DNA of 5,580 nucleotides, from contig USIN01000132.1 in NCBI GenBank assembly GCA_900554715.1, positions 1 through 5,580 on the forward strand, written 5' to 3'. Below are positions 1 through 5,580 of the stretch, piece by piece. The position numbers and the translations under genes are program-made. This DNA is from an uncultured Bacteroidales bacterium. GTDB taxonomy: Bacteria > Bacteroidota > Bacteroidia > Bacteroidales > Muribaculaceae. The notes under the pieces are model-generated. The model was not told the origin of the DNA, did not search any database, and was given only the letters and a program-made list of their open reading frames with translations. Each line of letters opens with the position of its first letter. Position 1 is the stretch's first letter.

Positions 1-1686
1 GGCCACGGCCGGCTTCGACTGGTCGAGGATGCTCTGACCGAGGCCATGCCATTTATAATCGCGTAGTCCGAGCAGTTCGAGAATCGTCGGATAGATGTCA
101 ATCTGCCCCATGACACCGTCATAGGTCATGGCTGCCGGGGCGTTGAGGATGATGAGAGGCGTAAACTCGTCTTTCGATATGACATCGCCCCCTTTGGAGG
201 CGCAGAGGTCACGGCGGTTGTTGGCGAGTCCCTCGTGGTCGCCGGTGATGACGACAAGTGTGCTGTCGTAGTCGGGACGCGTCCTGAGATAGTCGATAAA
301 CGAACCGATGGCGGCGTCGGTGTAGTGTGCGTCGGTCATATAGTCGCGCATCATCTCGGGAATAGTGTCACTGAAAGCTATGGTTTTGAGTTCGTCGGGC
401 AATCTGAACGGGAAATGACCCGAATATGTCACCATCTGGACAAAGGCCTTCTCGCCGACGGGCCATATCTCACCGCGCTCAATCTTGTCGATACACTGGC
501 GGAAGAAGGCACGGTCGCCGAGGGTCTTGCGTGTGCCGAACGCTTCGGTCTGCTCGAAGTCGGGATATGAGAGTATGGTGTCGATGCCGAAGGCGCGGGC
601 GACACCACGCTGATTCCAGGTCTTGGTTTTATCGACTGTAATCAGATAGTTGCGGGTATTGTTTATCTCTTTTGACGCTTTCGGCAGGGTGTAGTAGGTG
701 TTGCCGGGATATAGTGTGCTGTAGACACCCGAGCGCAAAGGCATAAGTCCGGCGAGAATGAGAAGCTGCGCGTCAATCGAGCGGCCGGCGTTGACCTGGG
801 TGAGCACGTGAGGGGCGTAGATTGCTGTCGAGTCAGCGACGAGACGGTTAAGATTAGGCGTAATCTCTTTACCCTCGAAATCAAGACCTATCACCCAGCT
901 CTCGAGAGACTCGGCAAATATGATGACACAGTTGGTCTTCGGGGCGGTTACGGGGGGATGAATCTGCTGCTTTTCAGCCATATAGCCACAATGGTCGCTA
1001 AACCAACGGTCGATTTCGTTGCTCTGCTCGTCGGTGAGAACGGCGTTGTCGAGCGTGATGTTATAATATAATGTGCCGAAGAGCGAATACATCGGTGTCA
1101 TGCTCGAATGAAGGTAGGCGTGTGAGCGCTGGCGGTCGTATACCTTTATGAAGCCACCTTTGGGCAGCATTGCCAGAGCAAAGACGCCGACGAGCACAGC
1201 CAGCACGATGACATAGAGCATCCGGCTGAATGGCAACACGACAGCGCCGCGGGTCTTGCGTAGCTTAAACATCATTATAACGGCGCCGGCCGTCGATAGC
1301 GGGAAGAGTGCGTCACAGACGTTGAGCGAACCGGCAACAGCCGGCATGAAATCGGCGAGATTGCCGGCGAGGAAATAGCTTGACGGAGGGATGGCGCTGA
1401 AATAGGTGCGGAAATACATCAGGTTTGCCACAAGCCATATATCAGTCAGAACCATCATCGTCACTCCGACCCAACGGCGGCGCGACAGTATATAAGGCAA
1501 CGCCACAAGCATCGCCGCGCTCACCGACGTGACATATAGAGGCCATTTTGAAAACGGCTGAAATGTCGTATAATAGCACCAGATAGCGTCAAAAAGAAAA
1601 AATTTGAAGAGGATAGCGAAAAACGGCACAAGCGAATCGACACGGCCGCCATCCCACCGCATCAGTTTTTTCAATGTTTTATTCAT
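1..1686 (-). CDS. LTA synthase/sulfatase-family membrane-anchored phospho- or sulfo-transferase (3' end beyond window)
   Basis: The reading frame is open for 562 codons from an ATG at 1686 to the left edge, with no stop or frame break. The N-terminal part has about five hydrophobic segments (roughly residues 18-36, 43-62, 76-95, 123-140 and 154-173). The rest is an extracytoplasmic alkaline-phosphatase-superfamily domain. Landmarks are FAESLE (257-262, Glu259 likely metal ligand), GRSID (301-305, Ser303 at the nucleophile position), WNQRG (from 357), GHFPF (423-427), TGDHEG (481-486, Asp/His metal ligands) and the family-typical QIDIYPT near the C-terminus. This order matches staphylococcal LtaS and relatives. 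LtaS moves glycerol phosphate from phosphatidylglycerol; Gram-negative Bacteroidales lack lipoteichoic acid, so the substrate here is unknown. A phosphoglycerol or phosphoethanolamine transfer to an envelope glycan or lipid is my inference. It lies 21 bp after the DUF2007-type gene with a GGAG-like site between, so co-transcription is likely. Only a short C-terminal tail should be missing. Confidence 0.9.
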   Translation of the reverse strand, partial: MNKTLKKLMRWDGGRVDSLVPFFAILFKFFLFDAIWCYYTTFQPFSKWPLYVTSVSAAMLVALPYILSRRRWVGVTMMVLTDIWLVANLMYFRTYFSAIPPSSYFLAGNLADFMPAVAGSLNVCDALFPLSTAGAVIMMFKLRKTRGAVVLPFSRMLYVIVLAVLVGVFALAMLPKGGFIKVYDRQRSHAYLHSSMTPMYSLFGTLYYNITLDNAVLTDEQSNEIDRWFSDHCGYMAEKQQIHPPVTAPKTNCVIIFAESLESWVIGLDFEGKEITPNLNRLVADSTAIYAPHVLTQVNAGRSIDAQLLILAGLMPLRSGVYSTLYPGNTYYTLPKASKEINNTRNYLITVDKTKTWNQRGVARAFGIDTILSYPDFEQTEAFGTRKTLGDRAFFRQCIDKIERGEIWPVGEKAFVQMVTYSGHFPFRLPDELKTIAFSDTIPEMMRDYMTDAHYTDAAIGSFIDYLRTRPDYDSTLVVITGDHEGLANNRRDLCASKGGDVISKDEFTPLIILNAPAAMTYDGVMGQIDIYPTILELLGLRDYKWHGLGQSILDQSKPAVA

Positions 1687-1707
1687 ATCGGCAAATATCT
1701 CCGGAAA

Positions 1708-1950
1708 TCAGATTTTATGACCTGCGAGCACCTCACGGGCACGGGCTGCGTCGGCGGCACGCACACTGAGACTGACACCGCCGAGCGAATTGAAACCGAT
1801 TGGGTATATCGACGAAAATACTTCGTTGCCGAGAACCGACTCTATGTCGTGGGCATCGAGCACGCCCTGGGCGATATGGGCCTCCCAGTCTGAATTATAT
1901 GTGGCGACGGTCACAAGACCGTTTGCATCTGTTGTTGATTTTCCTTCCAT
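1708..1950 (-). CDS. DUF2007-type small protein (putative signal-transducing protein)
   Basis: This encodes an 80-residue soluble protein with no signal peptide or membrane segment. Residues about 11-78 fit the DUF2007 pattern: an opening beta strand (LVTVATYNS), a helix carrying WEAHIAQGVLDAHDI, a short 'exposed' stretch around SVLGNEVF, then a GGVSLSVRAADAARAREVL strand-helix end. DUF2007 proteins are small alpha/beta proteins often labelled putative signal transducing; their biochemical role is not established. I chose the ATG at 1950. The frame can be extended to a TTG at 1974, but that adds only eight residues and would lie inside the -7 promoter element. The stop is TGA at 1708-1710. 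The gene is first in a leftward unit with the LTA synthase-type gene, which suggests an envelope-related or regulatory partner role (inference only). Confidence 0.8.
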   Translation of the reverse strand: MEGKSTTDANGLVTVATYNSDWEAHIAQGVLDAHDIESVLGNEVFSSIYPIGFNSLGGVSLSVRAADAARAREVLAGHKI

Positions 1951-1971
1951 TTTTTTCTTATAATTATATGA

Positions 1972-2003
1972 CAAAGCTAATCGATTTCCGCGAGACTGAC
2001 AAT
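1972..2003 (-). promoter_or_regulatory. Leftward Bacteroidetes-type promoter for the DUF2007/LTA synthase-type unit
   Basis: On the minus strand TAGCTTTG (1979 to 1972) matches the -7 consensus TAnnTTTG exactly. Twenty bases upstream is ATTG (2003 to 2000), a three-of-four match to the -33 TTTG. Transcription would start near 1965-1968, giving a leader of about 15-18 nt before the ATG at 1950. The AT-rich leader has only an A-rich stretch rather than a clear Shine-Dalgarno site, which is common in Bacteroidetes. Confidence 0.6.
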
Positions 2004-2031
2004 TATTGCCGGCATATTCTTAAGCCCAATC

Positions 2032-2056
2032 AACAAAATTTGTTAACCGGTTGTTA
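2032..2056. promoter_or_regulatory. Palindrome and short direct repeat in the divergent intergenic region; weak rightward promoter
   Basis: AACAAA (2032-2037) and TTTGTT (2039-2044) form a perfect inverted repeat around one central A. TTGTTA occurs at 2040-2045 and again at 2051-2056, an 11-bp period, with the palindrome AACCGGTT at 2045-2052 between them. The TTTG at 2039-2042 could be the -33 of a promoter for the gene at 2108, with TAAAATAA (2063-2070) at a 20-bp spacing as a poor -7 match. A regulator site is possible, but the DNA is AT-rich and such short repeats can occur by chance. Confidence 0.25.
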
Positions 2057-2107
2057 TAAAACTAAAATAAGAAAAATAACAATCGTCTAACTAATTTATT
2101 TAATGTT

Positions 2108-2665
2108 ATGAAATCAGTCAATCTACACTATCTCGGACAGTCACGCTACTGGTGGGTCGTGCTCATCGTCGGCATCCTTTTGGTCCTCGGAGGCTTTGCA
2201 TATTGGTTCTGGCCTGTCCAGGGCTTTGCCGTAGCATCACAGATTTTCGGCTGGCTGCTTATCCTCGCCGGCATCGTTCAGCTTTGCGTGGCCGCGGGTC
2301 CCGACCGACCCCGCGGCTGGGGCTGGTGGATAGCCGGAGGTGTCATCGATATGTTCATCGGCTTCATGCTTGTGCGCAGCGTCATTCTTTCTGAGGCCGT
2401 CTTCCCCTACTTCCTTGCCTTCATCTTTATCTTCTGGGGCATCGAGGCCTTTGCGAACGCAGCCGCACGCCGCCACATCAAATACTGGTGGCTGAGCATC
2501 ATCAACGGCATACTCCTCTGCGTCATCGGCTTCTTCTTCCTCGAAGCAGGCTGGGTCAGCGACATGTATATGGTGTCGTTCCTCACCTCTATCGCATTCA
2601 TCTACTGGGGCTTCACTATCGCAATCGCCTCATACGAGATGAAACCCGCCACAGTAGAGAAATAA
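2108..2665 (+). CDS. HdeD/DUF308-type six-helix integral membrane protein
   Basis: The 185-residue product is almost entirely hydrophobic, with six predicted membrane helices at about residues 14-36, 39-63, 71-92, 95-116, 125-146 and 150-172. They are arranged as three similar hairpins, each with the pattern of a Trp/Tyr-rich entry, small residues, then a GI or WG(I/F) turn (for example ILAGIVQ, FWGIEAF, YWGFTIA). This internal repetition, the size and the WWxxxxxGI-type motifs match the HdeD/DUF308 family. In E. coli HdeD is an acid-resistance membrane protein; the function of the Bacteroidetes relatives is unknown, so no specific role is claimed. A short charged tail (MKPATVEK) follows the last helix. 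It is transcribed divergently from the leftward unit and is closed by its own terminator, so it is probably monocistronic. Its promoter is not clear. Confidence 0.8.
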   Translation: MKSVNLHYLGQSRYWWVVLIVGILLVLGGFAYWFWPVQGFAVASQIFGWLLILAGIVQLCVAAGPDRPRGWGWWIAGGVIDMFIGFMLVRSVILSEAVFPYFLAFIFIFWGIEAFANAAARRHIKYWWLSIINGILLCVIGFFFLEAGWVSDMYMVSFLTSIAFIYWGFTIAIASYEMKPATVEK

Positions 2666-2684
2666 ACCTCGACGACAATAGCCA

Positions 2685-2738
2685 TTGCCTGACATGCTGT
2701 CTGTAAATCATTCAGGCTGCCATGTCAGGCAACTTTTT
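2685..2738 (+). terminator. Strong Rho-independent terminator after the HdeD-like gene
   Basis: TTGCCTGACATG (2685-2696) and CATGTCAGGCAA (2721-2732) are perfect 12-bp inverted complements. The 24-nt interior can add a further short stem: GTCTG at 2699-2703 with CAGGC at 2713-2717, including one G-U pair. A T run (2734-2738) follows directly, then more T-rich DNA. It starts 20 bp after the stop of the preceding gene and separates it from the promoter that begins at 2747. Confidence 0.88.
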
Positions 2739-2746
2739 GTTAATAT

Positions 2747-2777
2747 TTTGTCAATTTCAGTTGTTTGTGTATCTTTG
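2747..2777 (+). promoter_or_regulatory. Consensus Bacteroidetes promoter for the Trp-rich/FadL-type unit
   Basis: TTTG (2747-2750) is followed after 19 bases by TATCTTTG (2770-2777). This is an exact match to both the -33 and -7 (TAnnTTTG) elements used by the Bacteroidetes primary sigma factor. Transcription should start near 2782-2785. That leaves only about 5 nt before the first in-frame ATG (2789) but about 85 nt before the ATG at 2870, which supports the latter as the true start. The promoter begins 9 bp after the terminator T run. Confidence 0.82.
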
Positions 2778-2869
2778 TAAATTAAACCATGACCCGGTTA
2801 ACGAGTCTAATGATTAAATTACAAAAATTTAAGCCTACAATCGAAACAATAACGACAACATTCTCTCTG

Positions 2870-4054
2870 ATGACAACGCTGACAACATCAATCAAAGCCC
2901 TGCTTCCGGCAGTATTTCTTACAGCGGCGCTGACAGGTGTCGCCCAAGGATATTATGACGACGACATCTATTACAACCCCAAGGAAGAGAAAGTCATCAA
3001 ACAACAGAAGAAGCAGCAGAAGCCCGTAAGCTACTACCACCTCGACAGCAAGCGCGGTGGCGGCGACTATCAGCCGGCCGACACCTATGCCCCTACCGAC
3101 AATCCGCTCAATGTCGACATTGACGAGTATAACCGCCGCGGGCAATTTCTTGTGTCTGACAGCGTCGTCGCAGACAGCTCGCTCGTAAACGAGTTTGAAT
3201 ATACGCGACGCATCGAGCAGTTCCACAATCCCGACATTATCAACGGTTCTGACGACAGCGACCTGCAGGAATATTACTATACCGCCCGGCAGCAGCCCGT
3301 CGACATAAACGTCTATGTCATCGACAATCCCTGGTCGTGGCGCTACAGCAATCCGTGGTACTGGAACGCCTGGGGTCCGTCATGGAGCCTGAGCTGGGGA
3401 TGGAACTCATGGTATTGGGATCCTTACTTCTCATGGTCATGGGGCTATCCCGGATGGGGACCCGCCTGGGGTCCGGCCTGGAGCTGGGGTCCGTCGTGGG
3501 GTTATCCCGGTTGGGGCGGCTGCTGGCACCCGAGCCACGGTCCCGTCTGGGGCGGAGGCCACGCATGGCGTCCGAGTTCGCCCGGCGCATCACGTCCCCA
3601 CCGTCCGTCCAACGGCTCGATGGCCACACACCGTCCCGGCAGCTACGCGCCCGGCTCGGCAGGTTCAATCTCTCGGCCCGGCAACATGGGCATAGGACGA
3701 CGTCCCGGCGCCGCATCATCGGGCTATCGTCCCGGCAACTCGTCGCGTCCCGGCTCATACGCACCAAGCAATGGCGGCGGCTCGAACCACGGAGGCGCAT
3801 CAAACGGCTCGATCAATCTGAACCGCGGACGCAACAACAGCGGCTCCTATAATCAGGGCTCAAACCGCCAGAACTCACGCTCGTCATACAATCAGCAGAG
3901 CCGAGGAGGCTCAAGCTGGCGTCAGAGCGGCGGTGGTGGCGGTAGCGTGGCATGTCAGGCTCGCACGGCGGTGGCGGCAGTAGCCATGGCGGTGGCGGCG
4001 GACGCGGACGCCGGTAAACCCGTCCACAGCCATGCGGCACACATAACTACATAA
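2870..4054 (+). CDS. Exported Trp/Gly-rich low-complexity protein of unknown function, frameshifted near the 3' end
   Basis: I do not recognise a named family. From the ATG at 2870 the N-terminus is a clear signal peptide (Lys9, hydrophobic core 10-21, likely cleavage near GVA-QG at 25/26). The frame also has an upstream ATG at 2789, but those 27 residues bury the signal peptide and start almost at the predicted transcript start. After cleavage comes an acidic/Tyr patch and a Lys/Gln-rich stretch (about 36-51). A less biased region (about 52-152, with VDIDEYNRRGQF) follows. Then residues 153-233 contain 21 Trp, many in PSWG/PGWG/PAWG units. The C-terminal third is basic and repetitive, with RPG/RPS units and SYAP repeats, then Asn/Gln/Ser and Gly tracts. 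The frame as given ends at 4054 with an Ala/Val-rich tail. One missing base near 3946-3947 would instead give a Gly/His/Arg tail ending at the TAA at 4015-4017, 382 residues in all. It precedes the FadL-type gene with no promoter between, so it probably sits in the periplasm or at the surface in the same unit. Confidence 0.78.
   Translation: MTTLTTSIKALLPAVFLTAALTGVAQGYYDDDIYYNPKEEKVIKQQKKQQKPVSYYHLDSKRGGGDYQPADTYAPTDNPLNVDIDEYNRRGQFLVSDSVVADSSLVNEFEYTRRIEQFHNPDIINGSDDSDLQEYYYTARQQPVDINVYVIDNPWSWRYSNPWYWNAWGPSWSLSWGWNSWYWDPYFSWSWGYPGWGPAWGPAWSWGPSWGYPGWGGCWHPSHGPVWGGGHAWRPSSPGASRPHRPSNGSMATHRPGSYAPGSAGSISRPGNMGIGRRPGAASSGYRPGNSSRPGSYAPSNGGGSNHGGASNGSINLNRGRNNSGSYNQGSNRQNSRSSYNQQSRGGSSWRQSGGGGGSVACQARTAVAAVAMAVAADADAGKPVHSHAAHITT
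3326..3568 (+). repeat. Trp-rich degenerate coding repeat
   Basis: This segment encodes 81 residues with 21 tryptophans, built from short degenerate units such as WGPSW, WGPAW and WGYPGW. At the DNA level the recurring words are tggggtccg and tatcccgg(a/t)tgggg. It is part of the coding sequence, not a separate element. The same bias opens long spurious frames on both strands here. Confidence 0.75.
3580..3770 (+). repeat. Arg-Pro-Gly coding repeat region
   Basis: CGTCCCGGC recurs four times, and related words recur more often, encoding RPG/RPS units separated by Ser/Ala/Gly/Tyr-rich spacers. SYAP follows RPG twice. The region follows the Trp-rich block and is likely to be an extended, basic, disordered segment. 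Confidence 0.65.
3944..3951 (+). other. Probable single-base deletion in the Trp-rich protein gene
   Basis: Up to AGC at 3944-3946 the frame reads Gly/Ser-rich sequence. Adding one G to make AGC-GGT-GGC-ATG continues as GSGGMSGSHGGGG and on to SSHGGGGGRGRR, with a stop at 4015-4017. Without it, the same Gly codons (GGC/GGT) are read as GCG/GTG, giving an Ala/Val-rich tail unlike the rest of the protein. Confidence 0.8.
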
Positions 4055-4078
4055 AACAGTTTCAATTATTTAGGCATT

Positions 4079-5580
4079 ATGAAAAAAATTATATTAGCAT
4101 CAATGATAGCGTCGCTCCCGGCTATGGCCATGGCTCAGAGCACCGTAGACGCATACGCCATATCGCAGAACGAGATGCGTGGCACAGCCCGCTTCATGTC
4201 GATGGGCGGCGCATTCACAGCCCTCGGCGGCGACCTGTCGGTCCTCGGCCAAAATCCCGCCGGCATCGGCGTATACCGCAGCAGCGAATTCGGCGCCACG
4301 CTCGACATCAACATGCGCGGCTACAAGACATCGACATCTCAAGGCTCGTCGAAAGACAGTCAGACCAAGGCGTTCTGCAACAACTTCGGATATATCGGCA
4401 CAGCCCTTCTCGACGGCGCGCTCAAGTCGTTCAACTGGGGTGCGTCATACGGACGCCGCACGTCGTTCGACCGCATCATCAACGGCGTCAACATGCCGAC
4501 CAACACGTCGATGACCAACTATGTCGCCGGTTTCAGTTCGGGCTATTCACCCGAGACCCTCGGTTTTGCTGACGGATACAACCCCTATAAGGACTCTGAC
4601 GCCGACTGGATGAGCATTCTAGCCTATAACAGCTATATGATCAACCCCGTGCCCGGCGGTGAAAACATGTATGCCGGCCTCTTCCAGAACGGCACCGTCG
4701 CCGACGCCATGTATACTGTCAGAGAGCGCGGCTATGTCGACGAATACAACTTCGACCTCGGCGGCAACGTCAACGACGTCGTCTACTGGGGCATCGGTTT
4801 CGGCGTCACCGACCTGAGCTATTGGAAAGACTCATACTACAGCGAAAGCCTCGAGAACGCCTATATACCCAGCGTGGCAGGCATGGCAACGGGTAACGCC
4901 GGATTCGACCTCTACAACAGCAAACACATCAGCGGCAGCGGATGGAACTTCAAGGCCGGCGTCATCGTCAGACCCATCCCCGAACTCCGTCTCGGCTTCG
5001 CTATCCACACTCCAACATGGTATAAACTGACCCACCGCTATCAGGCCTCCGTCGACTATTACAGCTACTATAATCCCAATATCGCCGAAAGCGACCGCAA
5101 TCCCATCACCAACGGCGACAAGCCCGAATATACCGACGAAGCCGCCTTCGACTCGCGCATCAACACACCCTGGCGCTTCATGATTGGCGCGGCTACAGTC
5201 ATCGGCAATCAGGCCATCGTCAGCGTCGACTACGAGCGTGTGGCTTTCAATGACATGAGAGTCAAATACAGCGACGGCGGCTATTACGGCGACTTCGTCA
5301 ACGACGAGGGCGTCGAGAACAACATCAAAGACTCAAGAATTACTTCAAGGCATCGAACACATTGCGCCTTGGCGCGGAGTTCCGCGTCACTCCGCAGTTC
5401 AGCCTCCGCGCCGGCTACAACGTCGAGGCGTCGAACGTCAAGAGCAACGCCACCAACGGCACAACCGAGATGCTGACATCAGGCACCGACCCCAGCTATT
5501 CGCTTGACAAGACGACACAGTACATCAGCTTCGGTCTCGGCTACCGCTACCAGGCGTTCTACATCGATGCGGCCTACGTC
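4079..5580 (+). CDS. OmpP1/FadL-family outer-membrane transporter (frameshifted; 3' end beyond window)
   Basis: FadL/OmpP1/TodX proteins are outer-membrane beta barrels that pass hydrophobic solutes; Bacteroidales copies are often labelled hemin receptors, without proof. The product begins with a Lys-Lys signal peptide with the likely cut at AMA-QS (19/20). Next is a plug-like N-terminal region with GGAFTALGGDLS and GQNPAGIG (NPAG at 59-62), the family signature. The rest alternates in the way of barrel strands rich in Tyr, Gly and Asn, including HTPTWYKLTHRY (310-321) and IVSVDYERVAFND. The frame as given ends at 5476, but from Ser419 (codon 5333-5335) it turns into Arg/Ser/Ala-rich nonsense. 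Shifting frame there restores NYFKASNTLRLGAEFRVTP, FSLRAGYNVEASN and YISFGLGYRYQAFYIDAAYV, open to the right edge (about 501 residues in the window). A weak AGG site sits just before the ATG. It lies 61 bp after the restored end of the Trp-rich gene, with no promoter or terminator seen between, so the two are likely co-transcribed. Confidence 0.88.
5333..5340 (+). other. Probable single-base deletion in the FadL-type gene
   Basis: As given, GAC-TCA-AGA-ATT reads DSRI and runs into an implausible tail. One extra A at 5335-5336 gives GAC-TCA-AAG-AAT-TAC-TTC (DSKNYF), and the downstream frame then reads typical FadL C-terminal barrel strands without a stop to 5580. Confidence 0.85.

Noticed and set aside
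235..1071. Plus-strand open frames antisense to the LTA synthase-type gene
   Set aside because: They are shadows of a clear, motif-bearing minus-strand gene.
1951..1974. TTG-start extension of the DUF2007-type protein by eight residues
   Set aside because: The TTG overlaps the -7 promoter element and the added residues lie outside the domain; ATG at 1950 is preferred.
2042..2802. GTTAACCGG at 2042-2050 and its reverse complement at 2794-2802 near two promoters
   Set aside because: Many 9-bp matches of this kind are expected by chance in a window this size, and the positions relative to the promoters differ.
2789..2869. Upstream in-frame ATG extension of the Trp-rich protein by 27 residues
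   Set aside because: It would begin about 5 nt from the predicted transcript start and push the signal peptide inside; the ATG at 2870 gives a standard exported N-terminus.
3318..3852. Long overlapping open frames on both strands (161 and 171 codons) inside the Trp/RPG region
   Set aside because: Composition is biased Arg/Ser/Leu with no signal, domain or own ribosome site; they arise from the repetitive GC-rich coding sequence.
3944..5340. Programmed ribosomal frameshifting at the two break sites
   Set aside because: Neither site shows a classic slippery heptamer or an evident stimulatory structure, and a single lost base explains each break more simply.
1..5580. tRNA, rRNA, CRISPR array, insertion sequence or attachment site
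   Set aside because: No cloverleaf-like segment, spaced direct repeats, transposase-like frame or terminal inverted repeats were seen on either strand.

Overview
The window looks like a chromosomal segment from a member of the Bacteroidales, most likely a gut Muribaculaceae-type organism. This is an inference from three things: Bacteroidetes-style promoters (TTTG near -33 and TAnnTTTG near -7), the gene families present, and GC-rich coding DNA beside AT-rich intergenic DNA. No RNA gene, mobile element, CRISPR array or phage gene was seen.

Layout. Positions 1-1950 hold a leftward unit of two genes. A small DUF2007-type protein (1708-1950) is followed 21 bp later by a membrane-anchored alkaline-phosphatase-superfamily enzyme of the LTA synthase/sulfatase type (start at 1686, running off the left edge). 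A 157-bp divergent intergenic region (1951-2107) carries a good leftward promoter and a palindrome next to a much weaker rightward one. On the right is a six-helix HdeD/DUF308-type membrane protein (2108-2665), closed by a strong intrinsic terminator (about 2685-2738). Immediately after it, a textbook Bacteroidetes promoter (2747-2777) drives a second rightward unit. This unit encodes an exported, tryptophan- and glycine-rich low-complexity protein of unknown function (2870 to about 4017/4054) and an OmpP1/FadL-family outer-membrane barrel (4079 to beyond the right edge).

The main anomaly is that both genes of the last unit are broken by what look like single missing bases. One lies near 3946-3947 in a Gly-codon tract. 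The other lies near 5335-5336 in a short A run. In both cases the sequence after the break reads as a convincing continuation of the protein in another frame, while the frame as given turns into Ala/Arg/Ser-rich nonsense. Indel errors in the assembly are the simplest explanation; recent inactivation of the unit is the alternative.

All proteins point to the cell envelope. The left unit probably modifies a periplasmic or surface polymer or lipid. The right unit probably places a small hydrophobic-solute channel and a companion surface or periplasmic protein in the outer membrane. I do not see a clearly new defence or mobile system here. The least explained element is the Trp-rich protein, with 21 Trp in 81 residues, paired with the FadL-type barrel.
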